Shown: positions 8,931 through 17,275 of the stretch, in pieces | Layout: the number at the start of each line of letters is the position of its first letter | Position numbering within the stretch: position 1 is the first letter of the stretch | Source: Burkholderiales bacterium | GTDB taxonomy: Bacteria > Pseudomonadota > Gammaproteobacteria > Burkholderiales > Casimicrobiaceae | Assembly: GCA_020845855.1 (NCBI GenBank) | Contig: JADLEZ010000369.1 | Location: 1-33,892, forward strand | DNA: 33,892 bases | Direction: 5' to 3' | Notes under the pieces: model-generated | Database searches by the model: none | What the model was told of the DNA's origin: nothing | The model's input: only the letters and a program-made list of their open reading frames with translations | Position numbers and translations under genes: made by a program

Positions 8931-10643
8931 TTAGTTGGGTGGAAGGGGACTCGGATCGGCCGGAGGCGCCCCCAGCGGATTCGGCGGCGCGGTGTACCTG
9001 CCGGCCATCGCGCCAACCTCGCGCAGCCGCACGAGATGCCATGGGTCCGCCATGTCGCCGACCTGCGCCTCAATGAGCCACGGCTCGCGGCTCGCGATGG
9101 CGCGCGGCAACAGCGTCGCGAGCTCATCGGGCGAGCGAATCGCCGCGCCTTTCACGCCGAATGCGTCCGCGAGCTTGGCGAAATCGGGATTGTCGAGCTC
9201 ATGTCCCGTGGCGCGCCCGAAGATGCGCATGTGCAGATGCTTGACGTTGGCGAACTGCCGGTCGTTGAACACGATCGTGACGACCGGCAGGCGGTACTTC
9301 GCGGCGGTGGCCAGCTCCGCGAGGCCGTAACCGAAGCCGCCGTCCCCGCTCACGCACACCACGGCGCGCTCCGGGTTGCCGGCGGCCACGCCGAGCGCCG
9401 TCGGAAAGCCGAATCCGAGCGTGCCCTGGCGGCCGGGCGTAATGCTGGTGTCCGGCCGGTACAGCGGCAGGAGCGCGCGCGAGAAGTACGTGACCTGGGT
9501 GAGATCCTGCACCACCACGCCGTCCTCGGGCAGCGCCGCGCGCAGCTCGCGCGTCCATGACCATTGCGGCTCCACCTCGCGGGCCTGCAGGTCGCACCAC
9601 GCGCGCACCTTTTCCATGTCGGCCGCGCGCGAGGGCCTGCCGCCGGGAAGCGCGCCGGCGAGTGCGGCGAGCGCAAGCTTCGCGTCGCCGTGGATCGCGA
9701 GTGCGGGCTGTTGCGGCGGCGCCCAGGCGCTCGGATCGCAGTCGACGAAGATGAATTTCGCCTGGTCCTGCGGCCAGGCCGGGCCGGCCGTGGCGGTTTC
9801 GATGAAACGGCTGCCGACCACCAGCACCACGTCCGCGTGCGGAAGCACCGCGCGGCCTCCCAGCGTGGCGGTTGCCAGGGGGTGACGATCGGACAGCGCG
9901 CCGCGCCCGTTGTCGCTCATCACCACCGGCGCCTGCAGCAGGTCCGCGACGCGCGCGAGTTCTGCCGATGCACCGGCCGCCAGCGTGCCGCCGCCTGCGT
10001 ACACGACCGGGAAGCGGGCTCCATGGAGCAGCTTCGCGGCGCGCTCGACGAGACCCCGATCGGGGACGATACGCCCGTCCTCGTGCAGCGGCGGATCCAC
10101 GAGCGCCACCTCGGCACTCGCCGAGAGGACGTCGGGAGGAATCTCGATGCCGACCGGACGCGGCCGGCCGGAGCGAAGATGGCGGACCGCCTCGCGAACA
10201 AGGAGAGGAACGTCCTGGGGTGCGCGGGCAAGGGCATGCCACTTGGTGAGCGAGCTTAAGACTTGCGATTGGCCGTCGATCTCGTGCAGCAGGCCAAGGC
10301 CTTTGCCGATCGCCGCCGAGCGAATCTGGCCGACGATGGCGAGCACCCGCGAATTGCACGCCCACGCCGTGGCGAGGCCCGACGCGGCGTTGAGCAGGCC
10401 GGGCCCCGGTACCACCATGCAGGCGCCGATGCGGCCGGTGGTGCGCGCGTAGCCGTCGGCCATGTACGACGCGGTTTGCTCGTGGCGCGGCACCCAGAAG
10501 CGCACGCGGTCACGCACCTCGTGCAGCCCGTCCGTGGCCCAGTCGAGCTGCACGCCGGGAATGCCGAAGACATCGGTGATGCCTTCCCGGACGAGCTGGC
10601 GGGCGAGCGCCTGCCCGCCGGTCATGCGGATGGACTCGGTCAT
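8931..10643 (-). CDS. Thiamine-diphosphate-dependent enzyme (acetolactate synthase/carboligase/decarboxylase family)
   Basis: A 570-residue ThDP enzyme with the three-domain layout of acetolactate synthase and benzoylformate decarboxylase. The N-terminal Pyr domain holds GITDVFGIPG and the cofactor-activating Glu55 in RHEQTASYMADGYAR. The central domain has VVYAGGG. The C-terminal PP domain holds the ThDP/Mg motif GDGGFGYGLAEL ending at IVFND. The chosen ATG has GGGAG about 10 bases upstream; a GTG 30 bases earlier lacks one. The gene is last in an ABC-importer/flavoprotein operon, 36 bases after the ATPase gene, suggesting that it handles a 2-oxo acid or aldehyde formed from the imported compound. 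Sulfoacetaldehyde- or oxalyl-CoA-type activity cannot be decided from sequence. Confidence 0.85.
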   Translation of the reverse strand: MTESIRMTGGQALARQLVREGITDVFGIPGVQLDWATDGLHEVRDRVRFWVPRHEQTASYMADGYARTTGRIGACMVVPGPGLLNAASGLATAWACNSRVLAIVGQIRSAAIGKGLGLLHEIDGQSQVLSSLTKWHALARAPQDVPLLVREAVRHLRSGRPRPVGIEIPPDVLSASAEVALVDPPLHEDGRIVPDRGLVERAAKLLHGARFPVVYAGGGTLAAGASAELARVADLLQAPVVMSDNGRGALSDRHPLATATLGGRAVLPHADVVLVVGSRFIETATAGPAWPQDQAKFIFVDCDPSAWAPPQQPALAIHGDAKLALAALAGALPGGRPSRAADMEKVRAWCDLQAREVEPQWSWTRELRAALPEDGVVVQDLTQVTYFSRALLPLYRPDTSITPGRQGTLGFGFPTALGVAAGNPERAVVCVSGDGGFGYGLAELATAAKYRLPVVTIVFNDRQFANVKHLHMRIFGRATGHELDNPDFAKLADAFGVKGAAIRSPDELATLLPRAIASREPWLIEAQVGDMADPWHLVRLREVGAMAGRYTAPPNPLGAPPADPSPLPPN

Positions 10644-10679
10644 GGTTCGCGCGCTCCCGCGTGCCGCCGGCACGATCGG

Positions 10680-11519
10680 TCAGGCAACGGAAGAGAACAG
10701 GAGCCTTCGCGCATGGCCGACGTAGCGGTTGAACTCCACACTTTCCTTCATCTCCATGCGCCGCGGACGGGCGAGATCGATGTCGATGACCTCGCGCACC
10801 GTTCCCGGCCTGGCCGTCATCACCAGGATCCGGTCCGAAAGAAAAACGGCCTCGGAAATGTCGTGGGTGACGAACAGGATCGTCTTGGACTTTTCCATCC
10901 AGATCTTCTGCAGCCACACGTTCATTTCATCCCGGGTCATCGCGTCCAGCGCGCCGAAGGGCTCGTCCATCAGCAGCAACTCCGGATCGTGAATGAGGGC
11001 CCGGCAGAAGGAGACCCGCTGCTGCATGCCGCCGGACAGCTCCCAGGGGTGGCGCTTCTCGAACCCCGACAACCCCGCGAGGCGGATGAGGTCCATCGCC
11101 TTGTCGACGTACTCCTCCTTTCGATAGCCCTTTCTCATCTCGACCTGGAGCATGATGTTGCGCAAGACATTCCTCCAGGCCAGGAGCACGGGGCTCTGGA
11201 AAACGATGCCGACATTCGGATGCGGACCCGTGACGCGCTTCCCATAGACGCGGATCTCGCCGGCCGAGCGAGGCAGAAGGCCCGCAACCACCTTGATCAG
11301 CGTGCTCTTTCCGCACCCGCTCGGTCCCACGATGGAGATGAACTCCCCGCTCCTGCACGAGAAGTTCACGTTCTCCACCGCATGGATGCTCCCCCCCTTG
11401 TAGGGGTAATGGATCGCGCAGCCCTGGATGTCGATGGCGTTGTCCAATGGCCGCCGCTCTTCGATCGCATGCCGACGCAGGGCGCCTGGATTCACTTCCG
11501 GCTCTTTGAGGGTCGTCAT
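10680..11519 (-). CDS. ABC importer ATP-binding protein (SsuB/TauB-like)
   Basis: A 279-residue ATPase that powers the importer formed with the two permeases and the binding protein of this operon. Visible: Walker A GPSGCGKST (about residues 65-73), Q-loop VFQSPVLLAWRNV, signature LSGGMQQR, Walker B LLLMDEPFGALD and the switch-histidine motif VTHDISEAV. The Q-loop and the C-terminal part (MTARPGTVREVIDIDLARPRR) are those of the nitrate/sulfonate/taurine branch. It starts 16 bases after the stop of the binding-protein gene. The N-terminal 30 residues are a non-conserved lead. The solute is unknown; the branch imports aliphatic sulfonates, nitrate, pyrimidine precursors and aromatic acids. Confidence 0.93.
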   Translation of the reverse strand: MTTLKEPEVNPGALRRHAIEERRPLDNAIDIQGCAIHYPYKGGSIHAVENVNFSCRSGEFISIVGPSGCGKSTLIKVVAGLLPRSAGEIRVYGKRVTGPHPNVGIVFQSPVLLAWRNVLRNIMLQVEMRKGYRKEEYVDKAMDLIRLAGLSGFEKRHPWELSGGMQQRVSFCRALIHDPELLLMDEPFGALDAMTRDEMNVWLQKIWMEKSKTILFVTHDISEAVFLSDRILVMTARPGTVREVIDIDLARPRRMEMKESVEFNRYVGHARRLLFSSVA

Positions 11520-11535
11520 CGGGGTTTGCGAAGGC

Positions 11536-12540
11536 TCACTTCTTCGGCAGGAAATCGTTGGTCGCGATCCTGTCGGTCGAAATCTCTTTCGCCTGCGGAA
11601 GCTTGTCGTACTTGGCCGAGAGCTCTTTCAGTGCCTCGATGACCTTCGGGTCCTGCCATCCCAGCGGGTCCGGGAGCATGCTCTGGTCCTTGAGAAGCTT
11701 CAGCCGCGGCAGCAACACGACCGGGTCCACCATCGGGAAGTGCTTCTTCGAGATCGCCACCGCCTCGTCGAAGTTGGCGACCGTGGCAGCGATCCCCTTG
11801 AGGCTTGCCCTCACGAACCGGCGGACCAGCTCGGGATTCTGCTTCACGGTGTCCGCATGGGCCACCACGCCGGCGCCGCTTTCCGGAACGCCCCAGTCCT
11901 TGAACAGCAGGATGGTCGCGTCCTTCGCGCCCATGAGCCGCACGTCGAGCAGATCGTTGAATCCGTTCCCCAGCGCACCGTCTGCCCTGCCGGCGACCAT
12001 CGACTCCAGGCGCCCCGTCCCGGTCGCTACGTACTTCACCTGGTTGACGGGAACATTGTTCACGTCGAGAAACGCTTGCATGATGTCGATCATTCCGCCG
12101 CCGGAGCCTGCGATGGTCTTCCCGATCAGGTCCTTCGGCGCCTTGATCCCCGAATCCGCCTTGAGCAGGATTCCGTTGAGGCCCACCGAGTTGATGGTCA
12201 TCACCTGGACGACGGGAAGGCCCCGGACTACCGCTTTCAACGTCGTCGCCGTCTGCGAGATGCCGAAGGTCTCCTCCTTGGCGCCGACGAGCTTCAGGAC
12301 CCCGCCCGAGCCCAGGCCCATCCCTTCGTTGAGCGTTACGTCGAGCCCTTCAGCGGCGTAGAAGCCTTTTTCCTTGGCGACGATGAACGGCACGTGCTCC
12401 GCACCGACCTTCCACGAAAATCGAAGCGAGACCTTCTCCTGCGCCCAGGCATCCGACGGCAACGTGGCCCCGCCGATCAGCACGCCCGCCGCGACGGCCA
12501 AGCCGGCGACCCATCCACCTCGACTACGCAATGTCTTCAT
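11536..12540 (-). CDS. NMT1/SsuA-like ABC substrate-binding protein
   Basis: A 334-residue periplasmic protein. A signal peptide is clear: basic start MKTLRSRGG, hydrophobic GLAVAAGVLIGGA, and probable cleavage after DAWA. The mature part begins SLRFSWKVGAEHVPFIVAKEKGFYAAEGLDV, the typical opening of NMT1/THI5/SsuA binding proteins. Later GSGGGMIDIMQAFLDVNNV and AGRADGALGNGFND match the ligand-cleft regions. It lies between the small ferredoxin gene and the ATPase gene and is the solute receptor of this importer. The ligand is not predictable, but the catabolic partners (flavoprotein, ferredoxin, ThDP enzyme) suggest a carbon or sulfur source rather than a vitamin. Confidence 0.9.
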   Translation of the reverse strand: MKTLRSRGGWVAGLAVAAGVLIGGATLPSDAWAQEKVSLRFSWKVGAEHVPFIVAKEKGFYAAEGLDVTLNEGMGLGSGGVLKLVGAKEETFGISQTATTLKAVVRGLPVVQVMTINSVGLNGILLKADSGIKAPKDLIGKTIAGSGGGMIDIMQAFLDVNNVPVNQVKYVATGTGRLESMVAGRADGALGNGFNDLLDVRLMGAKDATILLFKDWGVPESGAGVVAHADTVKQNPELVRRFVRASLKGIAATVANFDEAVAISKKHFPMVDPVVLLPRLKLLKDQSMLPDPLGWQDPKVIEALKELSAKYDKLPQAKEISTDRIATNDFLPKK

Positions 12541-12592
12541 GACGATCCTCCTTCTGTTGATCCGACCATCCCTTCCCCGCGCCTCACCCTGC

Positions 12593-12811
12593 CTACCACG
12601 CAGGGGTGACCGGCGTTCCCATTAACGGAGAGACGTAAATGGCAATCTGCGGACAGGCGATCTCGCAGTTGTAGCAGGCGACGCAATCGGCCCGGTAAAG
12701 CACGTACGCCTTGTGCGTCTCCTCGTCGATGCGGATCACGTCCTCCGGGCAAGCGGGGTCGCACAGGCCGCATCCGTCGCACAAATCGAGATCGATCTTT
12801 TCTATGGGCAT
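12593..12811 (-). CDS. Small two-cluster 4Fe-4S ferredoxin (AprB-like partner)
   Basis: A 72-residue ferredoxin with two CxxCxxCxxxCP motifs: LCDGCGLCDPACP and DCVACYNCEIACP, enough for two 4Fe-4S clusters. Its start overlaps the end of the flavoprotein gene by 10 bases, so translation is coupled and the two almost surely form a complex in which the ferredoxin passes electrons to or from the FAD, as AprB does for AprA. Its end (IAIYVSP) is matched by the end of the GltD-like protein at 19151-20776 (NAIYVSP), which suggests that the second flavoprotein system uses a fused version of the same ferredoxin. Confidence 0.9.
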   Translation of the reverse strand: MPIEKIDLDLCDGCGLCDPACPEDVIRIDEETHKAYVLYRADCVACYNCEIACPQIAIYVSPLMGTPVTPAW

Positions 12812-14553
12812 GCCCGTGCCTCCTTCTGGTACTGCATTGGATAGCGAACTTCGTAGGGAAGCGACCGGTCGCCCTGGTAGGCCTCCGGCACCGGCTCGGT
12901 CGACAGCTTCATCTGCCCGCCTTCGTTGCTGACGACGATCCACTTGAGCCAGTTCTCGTCGTCCCGGCGCGGATAGTCCTCCCGGTAGAACCATCCCCGG
13001 CTCTCGGTGCGCATGAGCGCGGTCCGCAGCATCATCTCCGCGCCGAGTGTCATGTTCATCGCCTCGTGGGCGCTGCGCAGGTCGTGCAGATCGGCCGCGA
13101 AGAGGTTCGGGACGAAGCGCTCCTTGAAGAAGTCGATCATGGTCAGGCCGGCTTCGAGCCGCTTGCCGTGCATGACGATGCGCATTTCGTAGGGAAACAT
13201 CACCTCCTGGATCCTTCGGACCAGATGCTGCGGCCGGAAGCCGGCCTTGCGCTCGAGCGGCGCGAACACGCGCTTGGCGTACCGGCCGACGTCGTCCTGG
13301 GTAACGCGGATGGGCCGGGCGCCACGGGCGAACGCCGCCGCGTTCTCGCCTGCCCGATACCCGGTGACCGACGCCCTGCACATGCCGCTGCCCAGCGCGG
13401 AGTAATTGGCGCCCGTGTAGTTCGTTCCGGAAGAATCGCCGGCGGCAAAGAGTCCGGGGACGTCGGTTTGACAGTCGGTTCCGATCCGCAAGCCCCCAGT
13501 CGCGAAGGCGCCGGCAAAGGTCATGTACTGCTCGAAGCGGTCGTGGAAGATGTCGAGGCCGGCCCGGTCGAGCATGGAAATCCACGGACCTTCCGCCGTC
13601 TCGTTGTACTTCTTGAGCTGCTCGCCGAACGCCTCGCGATCGAGCCCGTAGGCCTCGTGGTAGATCGGACCGCGACCCTGGTGAAACTCGATCGCCCACT
13701 GGATGTTGGTGACGATGTGGGGAATGTCGTCGAGGAACTCCTCGCCCTTGCCGTTGGTGATCCGGTCCTTGCGCTTGCCGATCTCCGCGACCGGTCCGTT
13801 GATCACCACGGTGTTGACGTCCTTGACCACGTACATGCCGCGGCCCAGCTCCATGCCCGTGAGCTTCGCGCCGACCCGGTACGCCATCGTCGTTCCATCG
13901 CCCGTGTTGAACCACAGGCCATAGCGCGACGACCGGAATCCCGTTCCCCCGGCGGATACGATGGTGGCGCCGGCTTCGATCACGTACAGGTCTCCGGTTC
14001 GCACGTGAAACCCGACGGCGCCGCCGACGCGCCCGTCCCGTTCGATCAGCTCGGTGATCATGACCCGGTCCAGGATGTCGCCGCCGCTCTTGAGAACCTT
14101 CTTGCGCGCGATCGACATCTTTTCCTGCGCTCCCCACTTCGCGACCTGGGCGTGGCGGCGATACTTGGTTTTCCTGAACGCATACCGGAATGGTTCTTCT
14201 CCCTCCTCCGGAAGGCCGACCTCGCCGTTCTTCAGATAAAACGGCTCGCCCCACGAGATCAGGTCACGGAACCGCGGATACGATTCCTTCAGCAGAATCT
14301 CGGCCCAGCTCCGGTCCGCGATGTACTCGCCGACGCTGGAAAACTGCTGCAGCCACTCGTCGAAGTTGTCGCCCCATTCCTCACGGAACAGCAGGTAGTC
14401 CCGGGCGAAGTGGCTCGAGCCCGACTTGCCGCAATGGTTCTTTTCCGCCAGCACGACCTTCGCCCCCGACTCCAGCGCGCGCACCGCGGCAAAGCATCCG
14501 GCCAGTCCGCCGCCGATTACCAGGACGTCCGTCTGTATTCTCTGTTCAGCCAT
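12802..14553 (-). CDS. Fumarate reductase/AprA-family FAD flavoprotein
   Basis: A 583-residue flavoprotein. The N-terminus has the FAD dinucleotide motif VLVIGGGLAGCFAA (residues 11-24) and the KSGSSHF loop that holds FAD in this family. A second FAD segment near VPGLFAAGDSSGTN follows. The C-terminal helical domain carries RTESRGWFYREDYPRRDD, with the conserved Arg pair of fumarate reductase, L-aspartate oxidase and APS reductase. With a small two-cluster ferredoxin encoded next, the arrangement resembles AprAB, but nothing shows that APS is the substrate, and no sat or qmo genes are here. It shares overall architecture and exact length with the product of 17276-19027. Third gene of the importer operon. 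Confidence 0.88.
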   Translation of the reverse strand: MAEQRIQTDVLVIGGGLAGCFAAVRALESGAKVVLAEKNHCGKSGSSHFARDYLLFREEWGDNFDEWLQQFSSVGEYIADRSWAEILLKESYPRFRDLISWGEPFYLKNGEVGLPEEGEEPFRYAFRKTKYRRHAQVAKWGAQEKMSIARKKVLKSGGDILDRVMITELIERDGRVGGAVGFHVRTGDLYVIEAGATIVSAGGTGFRSSRYGLWFNTGDGTTMAYRVGAKLTGMELGRGMYVVKDVNTVVINGPVAEIGKRKDRITNGKGEEFLDDIPHIVTNIQWAIEFHQGRGPIYHEAYGLDREAFGEQLKKYNETAEGPWISMLDRAGLDIFHDRFEQYMTFAGAFATGGLRIGTDCQTDVPGLFAAGDSSGTNYTGANYSALGSGMCRASVTGYRAGENAAAFARGARPIRVTQDDVGRYAKRVFAPLERKAGFRPQHLVRRIQEVMFPYEMRIVMHGKRLEAGLTMIDFFKERFVPNLFAADLHDLRSAHEAMNMTLGAEMMLRTALMRTESRGWFYREDYPRRDDENWLKWIVVSNEGGQMKLSTEPVPEAYQGDRSLPYEVRYPMQYQKEARACP

Positions 14554-14598
14554 TCAGGTCTCCTTTGTCGACCTCGTCTTCGCTCCAATCGGTCCTGG

Positions 14599-15399
14599 TC
14601 AGGCGTGGAAGAGCTCGCCGCCCTCTCGCGTGGAGACGTGCCAGGAAATTGCGAATCGCTCGATCAGGACGATCGCGAAGTAGATCGCCCTTCCGATCAG
14701 CACCAGCGCGATCACGATGGAGAAGAGCAGCTTGACGTCGTAGCTGCCGTTCGCCCACATGATGAGGTAGCCAAGCCCCTTGTCCGCGCCGAAGTACTCG
14801 CCCAGGACGGCCCCGAGCAGCGCGACGATCCCGGCGAGCTTGAGTCCGCTGAAAAAGTGAGGCAGCGAATTCGGCAGGCGAACCTTGAGGAACGTCGAAA
14901 GCTTCGACGCCGACATCGATCGGCTCAACTCGACCATCTCCGGCTGGACGTCCCGCAGACCCGTGATCATGCTGATGAGAATCGGGAAATAGGCGAGCCA
15001 GAAGCTGATGACGATCTTCGGCATGAAGCCCATTCCGAACCAGATCAGGAACAGCGGTGCCACCGCGATCTTGGGCGTGGTCTGCAGCAGCACCACGACC
15101 GGCATCGTCAACCTCTCGACCGGCCGGAACCACACGATGAGGGCCGCCAGCACGGTCGAGAAGGCGATGGCCAAGAGCAGCCCGGCCAAGGTTTCGTAGA
15201 TGGTGACCAGCGCATGGGGGACGAGCTTTCCGATGCTGCCGAAGAAGTGCGTCGCCGTCTGCAACGGTGTCGGAAGCACGTACTCGGGGACGGCGAACAC
15301 CACGATCGCGAAGTGCCAGCACGCGAGGACGCCGACGATCCCCAGGGTGGGGTACATGGCGTCTTTGAGCCTTGCTTGGTATCCGGCCGGATTGAGCAT
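14599..15399 (-). CDS. ABC importer permease (SsuC/TauC-like), second of pair
   Basis: A 266-residue inner-membrane permease with about six hydrophobic segments. The BPD_transp_1 coupling loop is visible: MVELSRSMSASKLSTFLKVRLPNSLPHFFSGLKL (quoted in part), with the family pattern A.....s....F..v.lP..lP.i..glr. Also typical are KIAVAPLFLIWFGMGFMPKI and GALLGEYF-like GAVLGEYFGADKGLGYLI. It begins 12 bases after the stop of the neighbouring permease and is clearly related to it, so the channel is probably a heterodimer of the two. Works with the binding protein and ATPase encoded downstream. Confidence 0.9.
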   Translation of the reverse strand: MLNPAGYQARLKDAMYPTLGIVGVLACWHFAIVVFAVPEYVLPTPLQTATHFFGSIGKLVPHALVTIYETLAGLLLAIAFSTVLAALIVWFRPVERLTMPVVVLLQTTPKIAVAPLFLIWFGMGFMPKIVISFWLAYFPILISMITGLRDVQPEMVELSRSMSASKLSTFLKVRLPNSLPHFFSGLKLAGIVALLGAVLGEYFGADKGLGYLIMWANGSYDVKLLFSIVIALVLIGRAIYFAIVLIERFAISWHVSTREGGELFHA

Positions 15400-15411
15400 C
15401 GTCGCGCCTTT

Positions 15412-16227
15412 TTAGACGGTGAACTGAACCTTGTCCTGGTCCCGGAACACGACATGCCAGGACACGACGGCCCGCTCGATCCATTGCACGATGGAATACA
15501 GCGCCTTGCCCATGACCAGAAGCACGACCAGCACCGCGAAGAGCTGCGGCGTATTCATCCGAACGGTCGAATTCAGGATGAGGTAGGCGAGCCCTTCCGT
15601 GGAGCCCATGAACTCCGCCGTGATCGCGCCGGTCAGGGCGAGGATGATGCCGAGCTTGAGTCCGTCGAAGAGGTAAGGCAGGGAGTTCGGAATGCGGATC
15701 CGGAGGAACTGCTGCAATGTCGTCGCGGACATGGACCGGGCGAGGTCGAGCGCCTCGGCAGGCACATCGCGCATGCCAGCGGCCATCTTGATGACGATGG
15801 GGAAGTACACCAGCGAAAAGCTGATCAGGACCTTGGGCGAGTAGCCGAAACCGAACCACACGATCAGCAGCGGCGCAATGGCGACCTTGGGCACGAGCTG
15901 GACAAAGACGATCAGCGGCATCAGCGTCTTCTCGACCGGCTTCGACCAGACCACGGCAATCGCGACCGGAACGCCGATGACAAAGGCGAGGAGAAAACCG
16001 AGCAGCGTCTCGATCAAGGTAACCGTGAAGTGCTGGAACAGCTCGGGCGCGCTCGTCACGAGCTCCCGAAGGACGACATCCGGCCTCGGGAGCAGGTACT
16101 CGGGCACGCGGAGGAGGAAGATGACGGCGTACCAGACGAGGACGAGTCCGCCCAGGGAAAGGACGAGATAGGAGAAGTCCGAGAGGCGCGAAGCCTTGGC
16201 CTCCCCCGATCCGACAGTTGGCGTCAT
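15412..16227 (-). CDS. ABC importer permease (SsuC/TauC-like), first of pair
   Basis: A 271-residue inner-membrane permease, first gene of the importer/flavoprotein operon. It holds about six hydrophobic segments, the segment KVAIAPLLIVWFGFGYSPKVLISF shared with its neighbour, and the ATPase-coupling loop ALDLARSMSATTLQQFLRIRIPNSLP (quoted in part). It ends with a cytoplasmic tail like that of the second permease (WIERAVVSWHV against LIERFAISWHV), evidence of a tandem duplication. No clear promoter is seen in the short gap to the repeat at 16274-16336. SsuC-type importers are normally homodimeric, so a permease pair is less usual. Confidence 0.9.
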   Translation of the reverse strand: MTPTVGSGEAKASRLSDFSYLVLSLGGLVLVWYAVIFLLRVPEYLLPRPDVVLRELVTSAPELFQHFTVTLIETLLGFLLAFVIGVPVAIAVVWSKPVEKTLMPLIVFVQLVPKVAIAPLLIVWFGFGYSPKVLISFSLVYFPIVIKMAAGMRDVPAEALDLARSMSATTLQQFLRIRIPNSLPYLFDGLKLGIILALTGAITAEFMGSTEGLAYLILNSTVRMNTPQLFAVLVVLLVMGKALYSIVQWIERAVVSWHVVFRDQDKVQFTV

Positions 16228-16273
16228 CCCATTCGCCTTCCGCGCTAACTAACAGTTCGTCGAAGATCCCACT

Positions 16274-16336
16274 GTGTCATCCCGAGGAGCGAAGGCGACG
16301 AGGGATCTGCTTCACGAAACTCGCTGATTCGACGCG
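16274..16336. repeat. Half copy of palindromic repeat (R3)
   Basis: Starts GTGTCATCCCGAGGAGCG and matches the complement of the right arm of R1 almost base for base for about 60 bases (both run on through GAGGGATCTGCTT and CTCGCTGATTCGACGC). The opposite arm is missing, so this is a broken or single-arm copy. It sits between the start of the permease operon and the 3' end of the GntR gene. Confidence 0.8.
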
Positions 16337-16344
16337 ATCGGCGG

Positions 16345-17082
16345 TCAGGGCGCGACGCGCGCCGCCTTTCGCCCATTGGTCGAGTCGGCGCCTCGACCGC
16401 CGCCTTCCATCAACTCGACAATGGCCTGTCCGTACGACTCGATGTGCCGTCGAAGGATCTGCTCGGACCGGTCCTGATCCCGGCCTGCAAGCGCATCGAG
16501 AATTTCCGCGTGTCCCGGGTCGATGTCGTCGAAGCGGCCGGGATCCCTTCGGGTCACGCAGCGATAGCGCTGGATCCGTTCGTGCGTTTTCTGGAGCAGC
16601 TCCAGCAGTTCCTCGTTGCCCGAGGCGTTCCAGAGAACGGAATGGAAGTCGTAGTTGGCTTTCTCGGACTCCGACACGTTGCCGTCGTCGCGGTGCCTGT
16701 CGACCAGCGTGGCATACGTTCTCAAGACCCGGAAGTGCTCATCGTGCAGATTCGGGACGGCCTGCCGCGCAGCCAGTCCCTCGAGGACGCTCTGGATCGC
16801 GAAGAGGTTCCGGGCCTCCGTCGCGTCGACTTTGCGCACGATCACCATCGTGTGCGGTATCACTTCGACGAACCCCATCCGTTCCAGATGTCGCAGCGCC
16901 TCGCGGATCGGCGTCTTGCTGACCGCGTAGGTCGCCGCGAGGTCGGCTTCCTTCAACCGGGAAAGCGGCGGGTGGCGACCGCCGATGATGCTCTCCTTGA
17001 TGTCTTCGGCCACTGCCTCCCAGACCTGTTTTCCGGGCTTGGAGCGAACGACGGCAAGCGGCGCCTGGAACTGAATGCTCAT
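16345..17082 (-). CDS. GntR-family regulator, FadR/FCD type
   Basis: A 245-residue regulator. The winged helix-turn-helix (about residues 15-75) contains SRLKEADLAATYAVSKTPIREALRHLERMGFVEV (quoted in part), and the all-helical FCD effector domain follows. The domain's metal-binding residues are visible as Asp/His in NYDFHSVLW, His in PGHAEILDAL and His in LRRHIESYG. An ATG with AAGGG about 10 bases upstream is used as the start; a TTG 9 bases earlier sits too close to that ribosome site. It lies between the importer/flavoprotein operon and the divergent second flavoprotein, so it probably controls one or both. An FNR-like box lies about 60 bases upstream. FCD members usually sense small organic acids. 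Confidence 0.92.
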   Translation of the reverse strand: MSIQFQAPLAVVRSKPGKQVWEAVAEDIKESIIGGRHPPLSRLKEADLAATYAVSKTPIREALRHLERMGFVEVIPHTMVIVRKVDATEARNLFAIQSVLEGLAARQAVPNLHDEHFRVLRTYATLVDRHRDDGNVSESEKANYDFHSVLWNASGNEELLELLQKTHERIQRYRCVTRRDPGRFDDIDPGHAEILDALAGRDQDRSEQILRRHIESYGQAIVELMEGGGRGADSTNGRKAARVAP

Positions 17083-17142
17083 GAAAATCAAACCCTTGTA
17101 TTTCGTGTGGTTTAGGATATTTCATATTTCATCGACCGCTCT

Positions 17143-17156
17143 TTGATCCAGGTCAA
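17143..17156. promoter_or_regulatory. FNR/DNR-type operator in the divergent gntR-flavoprotein region
   Basis: TTGATCCAGGTCAA matches the FNR consensus TTGAT-N4-ATCAA in 9 of 10 informative bases and is extended to a perfect CTTTGA/TCAAAG inverted repeat. For the gntR side, TATCCT (complement of 17114-17119) is a good -10 that places the box near -41.5, the activating class II position. On the flavoprotein side, GACTAT near 17181 would do the same. It lies in an AT-richer island of about 190 bases. The site is seen in sequence; oxygen control is inferred. Confidence 0.6.
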
Positions 17157-17275
17157 AGTAAGCGCTCATTTTTCGAGATCGACTATCGATTTGCGAATTC
17201 ACTCGCTGTGCCACGGCACTCCGCACGGTGAGTGCTTTGCCCGATTCGTTCACGTCGCACCTGGAGAAGGCTTCA

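Noticed and set aside
12802-14553. Calling the flavoprotein AprA (APS reductase)
   Set aside because: Shared motifs cover the entire fumarate reductase superfamily, and no other sulfate-pathway gene is in the window.
13066-16248. Very long plus-strand open frame (over 1000 codons) across the importer operon
   Set aside because: It is antisense to five well-supported genes, rich in Arg, His and Asp in a low-complexity way, and has no recognisable domain. A by-product of high GC.
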